From contig NOKP01000019.1 in the NCBI GenBank assembly GCA_002682825.1, forward strand, positions 558,001-622,000: a stretch of DNA of 64,000 bases, in the 5' to 3' direction. The notes beneath the pieces are model-generated. The model was not told the DNA's origin. It worked only from the letters and a program-made list of their open reading frames with translations, and did not search any database. This DNA comes from Neonectria sp. B-13. Lineage: Eukaryota > Ascomycota > Sordariomycetes > Hypocreales > Nectriaceae. This document shows, one piece after another, positions 20,913-34,787 of the stretch; position 1 is the first letter of the stretch, and every line of letters starts with the position of its first letter. The position numbers and the translations under genes are program-made.

Positions 20913-22073
20913 ATGGGGGTCCTAGCAAATCAGTTGAAGCTGCAAACACGCTGCGTCATCGCTTTCATTCTTGTAATCGTCTAACTCATTTGGCTGTATC
21001 ATGGCTCTATTTCCACACTTTCCTTCCGGCGAGAGCAACTGGTCGATGCGGACCTATACTGCTACGGCGGCCACGACAATTGCTTCCCACCCATTCGAAG
21101 ATTTTTAGGCTCTGAGCTTAGCAGCAACACCGAGTTCTGCCGAGACCATTCTCCGACGATACGACTTCCAAGCACTCTGCCTCGCATGGCTACCGTCACC
21201 ACCCAGTTTGGCCAGCCGCAGGATTATTACGAACGCGCGTTGCGGACGCATCAACCGTATAATATTGTTCAAAGAAACCAGGTTCATGTACCTTTCTCCA
21301 AGATTGCTGACAACCTGTGGAACAAGCCGGCCTTTATCCTCGATCGCCTTCTTTCTGACATGGAAAGGCCCGACAACGAACGGCTAGAATGGTTATTTTG
21401 GGTCGACCGTGATACCATCATTCCCGACAACTTCCCAGCGGCCTTTCTTCATCTTTGCGGCGATAAAGTCCACCGAGGACGGGGCACGAATGCACGAAGT
21501 GCGAAACTAGCAGACGAGGTTCACCTCATCGCGACAAAAGATTGGAGTGGGCTCAATAATGGCATCTTCCTCCTGCGAGTGAACCGCTGGAGCGTAGACC
21601 TCTTCAGCGCCATCATGGCCCACAGGTATTACAGGCCCAATGTACAGTTCACCTTTACGGAGCAGAGCGCCATAGGCTTCCTTGTAGAAGAGGCTCAGTT
21701 CCGCAATAATGTGGCGTGGGTACCCCAGTGGTGGCTCAACGCCTACCCTCGAGGCGAGGAAGAATTCGACGCAGACAATATCGTCCCGCTCAAAGGATAT
21801 CAGGCGAGGAGAGGGGACTTGCTCGCACACTTTGCTGGGGTTAGAAGCCGTGACAAAGCCATGTCTCCGTGGCTTGATGTGCCTGTCCTCCTGAATCTTT
21901 GCCGTCAGCTGCCATACAGACCTCGTGTCCTTACTATTGCAGTTTCATGCTTGCAGAGCGAACAAAAGTGTGGCCCAAGCAACAAAATAAGCGACGCTCG
22001 TCTCCAGACTTGTCAAGAAGTTGCGGACACAACTGGAGGAGCAATAAATGTGAATCCAGTGCGACAACAATAG
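20913..22073 (+). pseudogene. GT34 (GMA12/MNN10-type) glycosyltransferase with an in-frame stop
   Basis: One frame runs from ATG 20913 to 22073 and is broken only by TAA at 20982-20984. It opens MGVLANQLKLQTRCVIAFILVIV, a type II signal anchor, and the stop falls in the middle of that anchor. Beyond it the frame is intact: FRREQLVDADLYCYGGHDNC, then TVTTQFGQPQDYYERALRTHQ, WNKPAFILDRLL, LEWLFWVDRDTII (the DxD-type metal site) and LNNGIFLLRVNRWS with FTEQSAI. These match galactosyl/mannosyltransferases of family GT34 acting in the Golgi. An in-frame ATG at 21186 could give a shorter protein, but without the anchor. A 63-bp GT-AG intron (20973-21035) could remove the stop, but its branch site is badly placed. 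Confidence 0.75.
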
Positions 22074-24632
22074 ACTTAATAACTGGTGAACAATGCCATT
22101 GCTGGTCTGCGGACCAAGCTCAGGGATATCAACACCCATAACCACTGGTTGAGCGCGGGAGACACAGAAAGGGTTGATTCAAGTAGAATACAGCTAACCA
22201 CGGATATGATGTCCAAAGCCTGACGCAGTCCCAGAAGTTCGTCGAGTACATCGGACCCGTGGATATCTCGAGGCCAACCGTTCTATTCGCGCCCTCGCCC
22301 TCTGTTGCCAAGGGTGGGAGTAGGTACGAGGTGGAATTTGTGATGCTCTCGCTACTTGGTCCTCAATATTGGGAATGATGCAATGCAGCTTTTCCACGTA
22401 AACCAAACACTGACCCAATATAACTTCATTCGCAGATAACTACTTAATCTAACAAGGGGTCCTCGGTGCATCCAATGTACGCCCCATTACGGATGTCACA
22501 CGAACATTCGTCTCAATGTCCAAATTGAGCCTCAGGTAGGGCGAGGAGCTGGGTTCTGAGCTCGTCAGGTATCTTCGTGTTGAAATGTACGGATAGGTTT
22601 TGATGAATTGGAGGATGCTTGGACATAGCAAACGGGAAGAGGGGAAACGCCCTGTACTAAATACGTGTGTGTTCCACTTCCCAGCCACCACAAGATCGAA
22701 CTGTCCAAGGGATCCGGGTACCTACGTCACCGGGTCTCAACACTTCTCCAGCCAACGGGATGCACTGAAGGAGGGATTACAAGCGGACTACGGGGGGTCA
22801 GTCGAGGCCAGTCAGACACATGGCCACCCAGACTCACATAGTCTCACTCGTACGTAGTACCTTTACCCAATGTGTCCTAGTTGTTCCGACGTTGGGCTGA
22901 AAAATGAGCCCCACCGTCCCGGCAGCTCGGGTTCTTCATAAAAAAGACCGGATGCTGGACGTTGAGGAGAGGCGCACGCACTACTGTAGCAAATAGTCAA
23001 AGCACTCCCAGGGTCCAAGGTCACCCTTGCCTCTGGACAGAGATACCAAGATCACCCCCTGCAGCTCGACGACGTGATAAGTCCGTGCGCTTTAAGGCTC
23101 TCACGAGCTGATTCCCTTGTTCGTCTCAAGGTCTCAAGTCGAAACCGACATCTAGTTCTCCCAAGTGGCTTCCCTCCCTCTGCATCTTGCATTGCCTGCC
23201 TGCCCGGGGAGCGAGTCATTGTGACAGACATGATCACTAGCGGCTTCTGAACCCGCAGTCCGCCTAATCTCTCATCGGCTTTCGAAGCCGGACACACAAC
23301 AGCAGCCTCTCTGACACTTGGGCCTAAACCCAGATGCAATGGCGCTTCCCGGCTTGCGCCAACTGAGGCTTGAGCAAAAGCTCTAGACGTCTACTAGTCA
23401 GGGCCCCGCGTGCGGTAGACCCCCCCTAAGCTAGAGATGCAACTATCCTAGTCATGAGAGCGCAGCTGAGTGCGTAGCTCGTAGCCACGACCGTCTACTT
23501 TTATCTAGGCTAGAGGGTCAGACAGGTGGAGAAATCAACCCACGGTTTTCTTGCTGGTCTAGAGAATTGGAATCTTTCGTAATCCTTACACATGCCTCAA
23601 GCAAGGGCGTTTCGGGCGTCCAGAAACCAAGCACCCGTACGATAAGGAGAAGCGGCGGACAAGAAAAGCCACAAAGGGCGAAAAACCCCTCATGCTGGCA
23701 CATGGCTAACAGCTCCAAGGAGCGGGGGATTCTTAACAGGGGAAAGTCGGCACCGTTGTCGAAGCGAGTCCATGGGCATCGAGTCATTGTAGAGCCAGCA
23801 GACACTGAGACCCGGATAAGGTGCCAGAGTTACAGCGTTTTCATTGGCTAGGGACCTGTTTCAGCAATTGGTCTAATTTCAGCCCAGATAAAAGGGAGAT
23901 TGGGACTGATAAGAGTCCGTCAAGGAAGTCAGGCAGGACATCAGCTTAGGCAGTGAATTTGGGAGCCAAAGATGCCTGATTTCTGGTCAATTTTTGAGGG
24001 ATTCTTTCGATTGGATTGGGCTTAATCTCATGGTCTTTTCTGCTTTGAAATTGCTACTGATTTGACGGACTTTTTGCCTTGCCCTCTGAGAAGCCAAAGA
24101 CATCCTGTGTCTTTTCCCCTGCTGAGTGTCTTGCGTCACCCTCACTAACACATCATTCCCAGCTGGTCTCATTCACCCTACCACCAACATTTCTCATGCA
24201 ATTCAGACATTGCACTGATAAAGCTAGCGAATAGCTCTCATTGCCCTGTTGTTCAGGTTCCTCGAGATCAGACCCGGGGATACCGGAAACTTGACTGCAG
24301 TGGGCATAGCCCGCAAGCTATTGAACCTTCAGCTGTATCATGGGCTGCTTTCAGCCTTGGTAGGTCAAGCCACGATTAGGGGTACGAGTCGTTCCAGACG
24401 GAAAAGAGGGGCCAACCCCTGTCCCCAGATTCCGGATCCTGGGGTATTGCTCCCCTTCAAGTCCTGATGCCCATGCTGGCATTCGAAATGCAGATCCCAG
24501 GCCACTCGACGCACTGATCACAGCTAGACTCCTTTGCCACTGCGATCGTCGTTGTTTTCTTTTTCGAGTGAAACCTCAAATCTCGTTGGTGCCTTCTATG
24601 AGGACAGTCGCGCGAACGTACCAGTCTCAGCC
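22074..24632. other. 2.5-kb gene-free region
   Basis: This is the longest stretch without a supported gene. Open frames such as those at 23567-23851 (+) and 23518-23805 (-) overlap each other on opposite strands and have no recognisable domains, codon pattern or splice context. No A/B boxes, inverted repeats or tandem arrays were found by eye. The last few hundred bases must include the promoter of the following gene. Confidence 0.5.
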
Positions 24633-26003
24633 ATGGCCGGGCTCCAACTCAACATCTATGTCGGAGTAGCGATTCCATGGATCGCGGCGCTTCTGTCGCT
24701 CATTATGCGCGTTTGCGCGCGGCGAGTGACCAAGGTGAACTGGTGGTTTGATGATTACTTCTCTATATTGGCATTTGTGAGTCTATGACTTCCAGCTCCT
24801 TGCTGGATCCACGAGCTGACCAGAGACCTAGCTATTTGCAACCGGCTACTGTGGCATCATGCTGGAATGTACAAGCTGATCCTCTCGCAATTTCTACACA
24901 TCTGTACAGAGACTAATACTCACGCAGGGACGATGCACTCGTACCTTGGTGTCAAGATGCCCGACTCCCTCTCCACCGAGACCAGAGAAGCAATCCTTCA
25001 ACAATCGAGATTTCTTGGATTCTTCAACTCGCTCTGCTATGCCTCGTCGATTGCCTGTTCGAAAATTGCCATCCTGGCGCTCTACTGGCGAATATTCAAG
25101 CTGTCTGGCATCCGGATCCCCATTCTCGTCATGACTGTCATGGTGGTAATATGGATTCTTCTGCGGACTTTCATGCTCATCTTCCGCTGCGTCCCCGTCC
25201 AGGCAATCTGGGACCATACCATCACAGATGCTCAGTGCAACATCAACAGCGGGGAGTTCTTTTTCGGCACAATCATTACACATTTCTTGATGGACATTGC
25301 CATCCTGGTCCTGCCGGTCATTGAAGTGTTCAGGCTCCGCTTACGCCTGGGCCAGAAGATGGCCATCACCGCCCTGTTTCTGCTCGGCGCTATGTAAGAT
25401 CCCTTCAGCCACATCGATACACGAACGAGGCTAAATTCTTCCCTTACCTAGCGTTTGTTTTGCATCAATGTTTGTCCTGGTCGAGCTAGTCAACTATGAC
25501 AATAACACGACGCAGATGCCCTATGATTATGCCATGTATTGCATCTTGGGTTCAGTCGAGGTGAACATTGCTATCGTCTCTGGTAAGCAACCCAAACCCT
25601 ACCATATTCTCTTTGCGGCTGACTTACTTACCTGTCAACTCTAGCCTGTTTTCCGTTGCTCCGACCCATCTTCAGCCTTATTCTCCCCACACGCTTCCTT
25701 AGCTCTTATGGTGGAAGCAGTCAGCCCATCAGTCGACCAAGTCACGCGATTAGGTTGACAACATTGTCGAGAACTAATAAGGAAAAGGATGATGATGAGA
25801 CGAGCTCGATGCATCAACTTGCTGACCCAGAGCATGGACCATCCTTTGACACAGTGAATCTACACAACCCAGAAGGCGTGCATACAATCATCTCAAGTCG
25901 AGAATCTGTTTCCAGTCATGATGATAGACATAGGCCTGGAATCTTTGTCCGAAATGACACGATAGTTCAAGTGGAAGAGGTTGAACTAAAGAGTTTTAAG
26001 TAA
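24633..26003 (+). CDS. SAT4/PTH11-like rhodopsin-fold membrane protein (second copy type)
   Basis: Five exons, 24633-24776, 24832-24868, 24928-25393, 25452-25582 and 25645-26003, give 378 residues; exon 2 is only 37 nt. TM1 is LNIYVGVAIPWIAALLSLIM, then RRVTKVNWWFDDYFSILAF, the W-x-x-D-D-x-hh signature of the family. Later segments include SRFLGFFNSLCYASSIACSKIAIL, the ALYWRIF loop, WILLRTFMLIFRCVPVQAIWD with its conserved Cys, and LPVIEVFRLRLRLGQK before TM6. The tail is ~100 residues, hydrophilic, rich in Asp/Ser/His. The family is fungal-specific (rhodopsin domain PF20684) and probably sits in the plasma membrane; its role here is unknown. Confidence 0.9.
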
Positions 26004-26666
26004 AATTAAGCTTGATATTAATTTTACCTGGCCCTGTGTGCTCTTACTCAAGTCCATCCAAGAACATTAAGCTCAGTCGATAATGCATTAAAACTCCCAC
26101 CTGTGCTTACTCAGGCGAAGTCGCACACGCCGTTGAGGACACGCATCTCGTGGACCCTACTCGCGGATGGGATAGAACGAGGGATTGACGAAGCTGCCGA
26201 GAGGTTACGAGGCTGTCGCGTCCACCACTCCAAGGCTTTGGACGATCCCCAATCCCCCACGCACAGCGGCGCCCAGTCAACCTTGCCCACAATCGGCAAT
26301 ACTAGCGTGTTCGCGAAGAATTCAGCATGCCTATTCTGCCCACGTTGCGGTGAAGGTTGCGGTGAAGATCATCTCTAAATTCGTATTTCACCAGTTAGTC
26401 TAATACTCCGAGTGGAATAAGTGGCTCCCAATTGCTCCGAATGGAATCATTTACCCACTTTTAAACACCCCGAATATGTTTTCTCACTACCTCTGTTGTA
26501 ACTGGATTCCATGATTAGAGTTCGATCAGGGTGGTATTATTCGTCTGATTTTATGTGAGGGCAGTATGACAAGAGTATAAAGATCGCTGCAAGTTTGCGC
26601 AGGAGACTAAACGCAAAAATTGACAGTAAATCGCTTACTAGCTCTCTTCCTTATAATCATCCCGAC
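26004..26666. other. Intergenic region
   Basis: About 660 bp between two same-strand genes. It contains a repeated phrase, tccgagtggaat and tccgaatggaat, near 26407-26445. No gene is supported. Confidence 0.4.
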
Positions 26667-28033
26667 ATGATGCATTCTAGACCTGTATTAATTACGCTTT
26701 GCGGGATCTTACCATCAGTCGCAGCGCTATTGAGTCCTCTGCCTACTGAGTTCCGGAAGGCAACAGCAAAGTGGGCCTATTTGTCTTATGAGAACCCCTC
26801 CTATGCTGTTCTCCCGGGCCTCTTCAACAGATCCATCTTTTCTTCTCAAGTTGAGAGTACAACGTCTAATATACGGGTTACACAAGAGTACGTAACCCAC
26901 TGAGCCCCTCAGCATCCACGCCTCCGTCGAGGTGTTTCCCCCATCTATCATGCAACCACACTAAGCAGCCGCAGCCTGGAGTATCTCAACTCCACAGACT
27001 TTGTGGCATATGACCAGAAGTTCTTTGATCTTATTGGGCCCGAGGCTCAAATTCGCCGGCTCCATGATCTGCCATTCCAGACCCACGAGGCGCCCTGCTA
27101 CAATCCGTCCGCGAATCAGGTCTTCTTCATTGAATGGGGCCCTCCTGGAGGCGACAATGGTACCCACGATTGGCAGTATGTCTTAGACACCAAGACGAAT
27201 GAGCTGCGCAAAATCCAGACAGTGCCCCCGCTTCAAAATGTTCACGGCTGTGTTTTCCATGATGGTGCATATTACGTTGTCACCGACGGGAGCCACAATG
27301 AGACTGCGTCACTGAACAAGATCAACCCCGACACATTTGAGGTGACTAGGTTATTGAATAATGTTTATGGTATCCCTTTCCAGGGGCTCAATGACATTGA
27401 CGTCGACATGGACGGGAACTTTTGGATCACAGATGACCACTACGGCTGGGTTCGTGATCGATCGTCCCCCCCCTCGATATGCATGCATACTGACATTATA
27501 CTGCACAGGGAAGGGGGATTGTGGAATTTACGCCACCGCAACTTTCCACCGTCTACTTTGTTAATAAGACGACGCTTCGCCCGCGACCAATTTACGTAAC
27601 GACAGGCCAAGCCAACGGTATTGCCTTTTTCCAGGGTGAAGATGGCAAGGACACCATTTACATCTCTGATACGGCCGCAGTTTCTCCTGATAAGAGCCAT
27701 GCTGAAAGACCTTATTACCCTCGCACTCTTACGGCGATTGATGTGTCATATCCTGGCCCATTGACGAGTGCCCCGAGGCTAGTCAGTGTCCCCATCTCGT
27801 TCGTCTACGATGGGGTTCGAGTCTCTAAGAATGGCTGGGCTTTTGCGGGCGCTGGTAATGGCCTCGATGTGTTGGATCCTCGGACCGGACTGACTTTAGG
27901 GACGATTCGCGTGGGCGGAGGAAAGTATGTGGCGGTCAACAGTGCACTTGGGCAGAACGAGCTATGGATCGTTGGCTCAGGTGGCATCTGGCATGTGACT
28001 GGATTACGGGAAACCCTGGCACGGGGCTTCTAG
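26667..28033 (+). CDS. Secreted SMP-30/gluconolactonase-like beta-propeller protein
   Basis: Three exons: 26667-26887, 26975-27449 (acceptor 26965 is an alternative adding three residues) and 27509-28033, about 406 residues. The second intron has a GTTCGT donor. A signal peptide is clear (MMHSRPVLITLCGILPSVAAL). The propeller motifs follow in family order: EAPCYNPSANQVFFIEWGPP, NVHGCVFHDGAYYVVTDG, GLNDIDVDMDGNFWITDDHYGW, then GQANGIAFF, YISDTAAV and YDGVRVSKNGWAFAGAGNGLDV. The Asn/Asp residues in these motifs form the central metal site of SMP-30/gluconolactonases. A secreted lactonase is likely; the lactone is unknown. Confidence 0.87.
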
Positions 28034-28210
28034 AGGGGCTTCTAGTGGACTGATGTAAGGAGTTGTAGGGGTCGGGAGGTTCCTACGAGAACCTTGAGTG
28101 TAGTTTTGACTTGGTATGAGAATGTCTTTACGGAAAGGGAGCGACAGAAGAAGTTCAACTGAAGGAGCGGTGGTGAATCTATGTGTCGGACTTTTGAGAT
28201 CTCGTCTATA

Positions 28211-28310
28211 CCAACTACCAAACTTTCGTCAACCCTGCCCTATCGCTAGGCAAAAAACAAAACCACCACCAAAACTCAACTATTTCACTAACACGCAACT
28301 TCACCAAAAT
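28211..28310 (+). repeat. Left terminal inverted repeat of the pogo-type element
   Basis: It pairs with 30182-30081 read on the minus strand at roughly 80% identity. Shared blocks include CTTTCGTCAACCCT, AACCACCAC, AAAACT and AACTATTT. Most differences are C in this arm versus T in the other, suggesting one-sided C-to-T decay. Confidence 0.9.
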
Positions 28311-28500
28311 AAAGGTTATCTATAAGCGGATGCTTCTATTAAATATAAAATTGATTGAAATCTCTTTTCCTGGTCTCGTGAAGTTGAGTGGGCCCCGCGA
28401 TATATGTAGGCCGTTGCAAGGAAATATCACCAGTTCAATCACCAATTTCCCCACCGCTCTTTCCCAACATTTCTCCTATCAGTCCCCACAACGCGATCAA

Positions 28501-30031
28501 AATGCCTTCATCGCGGCCTCGTTGGAAATATAGAGAAGACTACATGGCTGAGGCTACATTGGGTATCACCGATAATGGCTTTTCACCCTTTCAAGCGGCT
28601 TAGCGATGGGGAGTACCTCGAAGCTCTAATCGACAGACTAAATGGTCAGACAGCTGTAAAAGAGCCAATAGGTTTGACTCCTTAACACCTAAGGCGGTTC
28701 ATTGGTACTTCGATATCAGGGAGGGATAGTACAGCTAGATTAAGCCTGAAAGCACTGTCAACGTTGATGAAGGAGGTATTATGATTGGTTTTGGCAAGTC
28801 TCTATTTCTCTGTTCTCTTTATTTTTGAAATCTGACTAATCAGACTCTCTTTGTTAGGGTTGGATAGCCTGGTGGTCGGAAGCGTGGACCTAAACCGAAA
28901 GGCTCCTCTCATGGGACCACAAACTCGAAATTGGGCTTCATTTATTGAAGCTATCACTGCTGATGGCCGTTCCTTGACTCCTGGAATAATATTAAAGGGA
29001 AAGGAACTCTAAAAACAGTGGTTTCTTGATGAATTCAAGAAGATAATGGACTGGCATTACATAACTTCACCCAACGTGTGGACTGATAACCACATTGGCG
29101 TTGAATACTTGAAAGAGTCTATTTGCCTTAGACGAAGCCTTTCGATAAATCTGATGCTAGATTAATAATTATAGACGGCCACGGGAGCCATGCAACGGTA
29201 CTTTCTTTGTTTACTTAGCCAAAGGTCGCTGCTAACCGAGAGAAGGACGAATGAATGGCTACGTGCTTTTTGAACAACGTTTACTGTTGCTACCTTCCAG
29301 CACATTGCTCTCACGGCCTCCAGCCATTGAAAAATGGAGTATTCAACGCCTCCAAAGCTGTATATCGACGAGAGTTGGAAAAGTTCGCTTCCCTGACAGA
29401 TTCTGCTCTGATGGATAAGGTCAATTTATTCAGAGCTTACGCTAAGGCTCGTGAAGTGGGAATGATGAAAGATACACTCTCCGACTGGAGAGTTACTGGC
29501 AACTGGCCAATTCCGCGAGCCACAGCTGTACGGCACCCAGAATTCCAAGAGTATAGGCAGAATGACAGCCCAAAGAGGACTATGGAGCGGGCGCTGTATT
29601 TTGGCTCGGATGATACACCAACAACCAGCCGCTAGATTTGCGATCTTGGGCCAGACAAGACACTGAAGACATGCAGACGGTATGAACTGATAGCCAAAAG
29701 CCTTGAGACTCAACAACATACGTTAATGGCGCATGCTATGAGAATTGCTGGCATTGAGGAGGAACTGGCACGTCTGAAGAGAGGGAAGAAGACGAAGGCT
29801 ATTCCGAATTCCAATAAACGATTCATGAGTCTAAGCGAGACTATAGCCTCTGGAGAAGCCAATCCAGAAAACGGAAGCGAAAAGAAGTATGTTGTGGTGA
29901 ATCATAGCTCTTCGGGGGAGTCAGGGCTAGAATCAGAGGCGGCTTCAGTTATTCAAGTCAGAGAAGAAACCATACTACCTCGGCGCACCATACTATCGGG
30001 GAGGCTGGCTAAAAGGCCTAAACGCCCATAG
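28501..30031 (+). pseudogene. Transposase remnants (DDE, pogo family)
   Basis: The recoverable parts are an N-terminal psq-type DNA-binding start (28501), DDE-core fragments from ~28858 to 29196 and a longer intact C-terminal frame at 29255-29635 (LPAHCSHGLQPLKNGVFN, then KASKA-type helix, KVNLFRAYAKAREVGM and DWRVTGNWPIPRA). A last frame, 29726-30031, encodes a charged, coiled-coil tail ending in GRLAKRPKRP. The reading frame shifts between pieces and stops occur in each gap, so no active enzyme is encoded. The layout and length match Fot1-like elements of fungi. Confidence 0.85.
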
Positions 30032-30080
30032 ATACGTCAATTGTAAATTTACGGAAGGCAACCATTTGCAAATAACTTTA

Positions 30081-30182
30081 ATTTTAGTCAAGTTGTATGC
30101 AAGTAAAATAGTTAAGTTTTAGTGGTGGTTTTCGTTTTGTCTATTGAAAGGGTAGGGTTGACGAAAGGGTGGTAGTGCATGG
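30081..30182 (-). repeat. Right terminal inverted repeat of the pogo-type element
   Basis: Reverse-complement partner of 28211-28310; relative to the left arm it has a three-base insertion near its outer end (CCATGCACTACC versus CCAACTACC) and is richer in A/T through transitions. Confidence 0.9.
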
Positions 30183-30204
30183 TAGTCGATCTTCAACTGG
30201 TCTG

Positions 30205-32038
<1,834 letters not shown>

Positions 32039-34049
32039 ATGTCGTGGCAGACTATTGCCAAGGAAGCTCGAGCTCAAGTGCTGGACTCAATCCCCAGTCG
32101 TTGGCACTTGGACCCGGACAAATACAAGTCGTTGAAAGACGTCACGAGCATCCCTGCAACTTGTGGCATTCTGACTGAACGTCAGCTCGAGATTACAGGC
32201 TCGACAGTTGTTGACATTGTAAAACGCCTTGAGTCTAGGGAGTGGAAAGCAGTGCAGGTTCTAGAGTCTTTTGCGGCTCGTGCTGCCATTGCACACCAAC
32301 TAGTTAAGGCCGAATCATTCCGACGAGTCGAACGAACGTAGTACTAAATTTGGAGCAACAGGTAAACTGCCTGACAGACTGGTTCTATGAAGATGGTATC
32401 GCACAGGCAAAGGAGCTCGATGAGATACTTGACAATGGCGGTCAACTGAAAGGGCCGTTGCATGGAGTACCCATCGCCCTGAAGGTACGGATACGGCCTC
32501 CCCAAGTGAGATTCGAACAAGCTGACAGTTGTCCTCCAACAGGACTCGCATGAGGTCAAAGGGCATTCCGTGACAATGGGCTATGTTTCAAGGCGCAACA
32601 ACGTGGCCGAGCAAGATTCGGCACTCGTCGGGACTCTACGTGCAGCGGGCGCCGTATTCTTCTGTAAGACAACTATGCCTCAATCAGGAATGGCTTTGGA
32701 GACGGTCAGCAATCTCTGGGGCCGCACCGTGAACCCTTTCAATAGAGACCTTAGCGCCGGTGGCAGTTCCGGAGGAGACGCAGTCTTGGTAGCTCTTGGG
32801 GGAAGCCCTGTGACTCCATCCACGGACATGGGAGGGTCGATCCGCGTCCCGGCTGCTTTTAACGGTCTTTACGGCATTCGCCCGACCTCGGACCGCATTC
32901 CCAAAGCCGGGATGGTCAACACGAACACGGGCAATCTCACCATCAAGCTGTCGTGTGGGCCGGTCTGCCGCTCTCTTGATGACCTTGAGCTGTTCACGTC
33001 CATCATCAATGCTTATCCACGCAACAAGCACGATCCAACTTCGGTGCCTGTGCCTTGGAGACAGCTGTCGAGGGACGTTGGGGACAGAAAGCTCACGATT
33101 GGGATCATGAAGTGGGATGGTGTGGTCATGCCTCATCCTCCAGTGCTCCGGGCTCTGGAACACACAAGGAAAGTATTGGAGAAGGCTGGACATGAGGGTG
33201 AGTGCCGATTTGCGTTTTCTTCCGTCCTATTAGCTGCTAACATGAGCCACCTGCAGTTGTCGACTTCAGCCCGCCTTTCGACTGTTGGTATGCCAAGCAA
33301 ACAACTGTTAGTATCTCTCGCACAAACCAAGCAGAATTCTGGAATTCTAGGTCATGGCTAATGTATACACTCCAGTTCGACATCTACTACCAGTCGGGGT
33401 GCGGCAGTACAATGTCCACACTTGCAGCTACCGGAGAGCCCACGATACCAGCCTTTGCAGACCTGCTCAAGGTCTTCAATGTACGGGAACAATCTGCCGC
33501 GGAGGCTCTCAAGGTAATCGTGCTTTCTGTGCAGAATCCTAGACTTCCTTTTAACAAAGCATAGTTGAATCTGAAAACGCGAGCTGTTAAGGAACAGTTC
33601 CTCGAAGCATGGAATGATACAGCTCACCAGGTCACCTCGGGTCGCTGCATTGATGCTTTGATCACACCACCTGCTCCAGCCGTGGGTTATCCCCACGACT
33701 TCAATGTTTACTGGGGCTACACGTCCCTTTTCAATCTCATTGACTACCCATCTATCATTCTTCCGATCCCCAACTTCAAGGTCAATGCTCAGCTGGATCC
33801 TATCGACACTGGGTACCGGCCGCTGGAGACGAATCCTTACGACAAACCCAACCATGACCTTTGTAAGTCACTCCTTAAAGCGGCCAATCGCAACGTTCGG
33901 TACTGACTCGTTTTATTTTGAATTCAGATGACCCCAAGCTGTTTGCAAACCAGCCGTCGACCATTCAGATCGTCGGGCGACCGTTTGAGGATGAGGAAGC
34001 GATTCAAGTAGCGTCGGTGCTGGATAATTTGTTTAAGACTACTACATAA
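32039..34049 (+). CDS. Amidase (amidase-signature family)
   Basis: Seven exons: 32039-32302, 32362-32484, 32543-33197, 33257-33306, 33376-33513, 33565-33862 and 33928-34049, giving 549 residues. All joins keep frame and use GT-AG introns. It starts MSWQTIAKEARAQVLDSIP. The Ser-Ser-Lys triad is visible: Lys in GVPIALKDS (split by intron 2), the cis-Ser in the Gly/Ser loop SAGGSSGGDAVLVALGG, and the nucleophile Ser in PSTDMGGSIRVPAAFNGLYG. Fungal homologues hydrolyse carboxamides such as acetamide-type substrates; here DSHEVKG replaces the usual D-x-F-x-V-K-G. The neighbours (P450, oxygenase, acetyltransferase, decarboxylase) suggest a part in a specialised pathway. Confidence 0.93.
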
Positions 34050-34114
34050 GCTCGCCTGACGATAGTTATCTATAGCCTGTATCTGAAGTGTACATTCTCC
34101 TTGTCTGTTAAGTC

Positions 34115-34435
34115 CTAGAAACCATCATCCCACGAGTCCTCTTGTGACTCCTCTGCCGAGACGGTTTGATCACGGCGCTTGTTCTCTGCCCAGCACCACA
34201 CAGTGTAGATGAGTTGGAATAATACGAGACCGCCGTAGATACCCAGTAGACCACAGATAGATGTATAGGATCGCGGTGCTTCTTGCGACAAGAACATGTG
34301 AGGTCCAATAATATTGCCCACGAAAGAGCAAATAAAGTAGAGTGCCAGCACGATAGTTCGCTTCGTGTGACGGGCGAGGTTGAAACCAGGCAACGTCCAG
34401 TTGAGTATGATAGGAGAGCCTCTTGACACTGCCGA
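34115..34435 (-). pseudogene. C-terminal fragment of an allantoate-permease-like MFS transporter
   Basis: About 104 residues on the minus strand carry the last two membrane segments of an anion:cation symporter-type MFS protein: NLARHTKRTIVLALYFICSF, then VGNIIGPHMFLSQEAPRSY and GGLVLFQLIYTVW before a charged tail. The GHTKR...GNIIGP signature is diagnostic of Dal5-type permeases. The other ten membrane segments are absent upstream, so it is a leftover of a deleted gene, probably a former neighbour of the amidase. Confidence 0.75.
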
Positions 34436-34787
34436 GGCTTGATGGCGCCATCCTTATTCCTATCTAGTTCTGTGAGACACGGCAGCTCGCTACGATGCGC
34501 TCATACTCTGAGAGCATCTTGGCATTGTGAGGGCCGCCGGTAGCCTCCGAAAGAACTATCCACCGAGACACTAGCTGCTGATTGTTCCGAGTCGGAAATC
34601 TTGCGTTCCCCGCTCGCGAACGAAACAATGTTCCGATTCAATTCCGAGATGGCTGACCCGGGATTGACAGCGACTCGTACACTTGAAATGGATTCGTGCT
34701 TTTAAATGTTCCAGTTCCCCATCAAATTAGATAATTGAAGTACACTTAACACACCCTATCTACAAGCGTTTCTTCATCATCAAAAAT
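34436..34787. other. Upstream region of the P450 gene
   Basis: About 350 bp. It shows several CCGAGTCGGAAAT/CCGA-type phrases near 34588-34640 but no gene. Confidence 0.4.

Larger units (their letters stand above)
28211..30182 (+). mobile_element. Pogo/Fot1-type Tc1-mariner element, inactive
   Basis: A 1,972-bp element is bounded by imperfect ~100-bp terminal inverted repeats and flanked on each side by TA (28209-28210 and 30183-30184), the target duplication of this superfamily. Inside, the plus strand encodes shattered pogo-type transposase: a start MPSSRPRWKYREDYMAEATL soon hits a stop, VDLNRKAPLMGPQTRNWASF and WTDNHIGVEYLKES are catalytic-core pieces with stops between, LIIDGHGSHAT is the second catalytic Asp region, and LPAHCSHGLQPL leads into the C-terminal part. 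Several stops and frame changes make it dead. It inserted ~20 bp beyond the stop of the following minus-strand gene. Confidence 0.92.

Noticed and set aside
20973..21035. A 63-bp intron that would remove the GT34 stop
   Set aside because: The only CTAAC branch site is ~10 bp from the donor and 50 bp from the acceptor, and splicing would delete half of the membrane anchor; a nonsense mutation is simpler.
23518..23851. Overlapping frames on both strands in the 22-24.6 kb gap
   Set aside because: They overlap antisense to each other, lack domains and splice context, and are of a length expected by chance.
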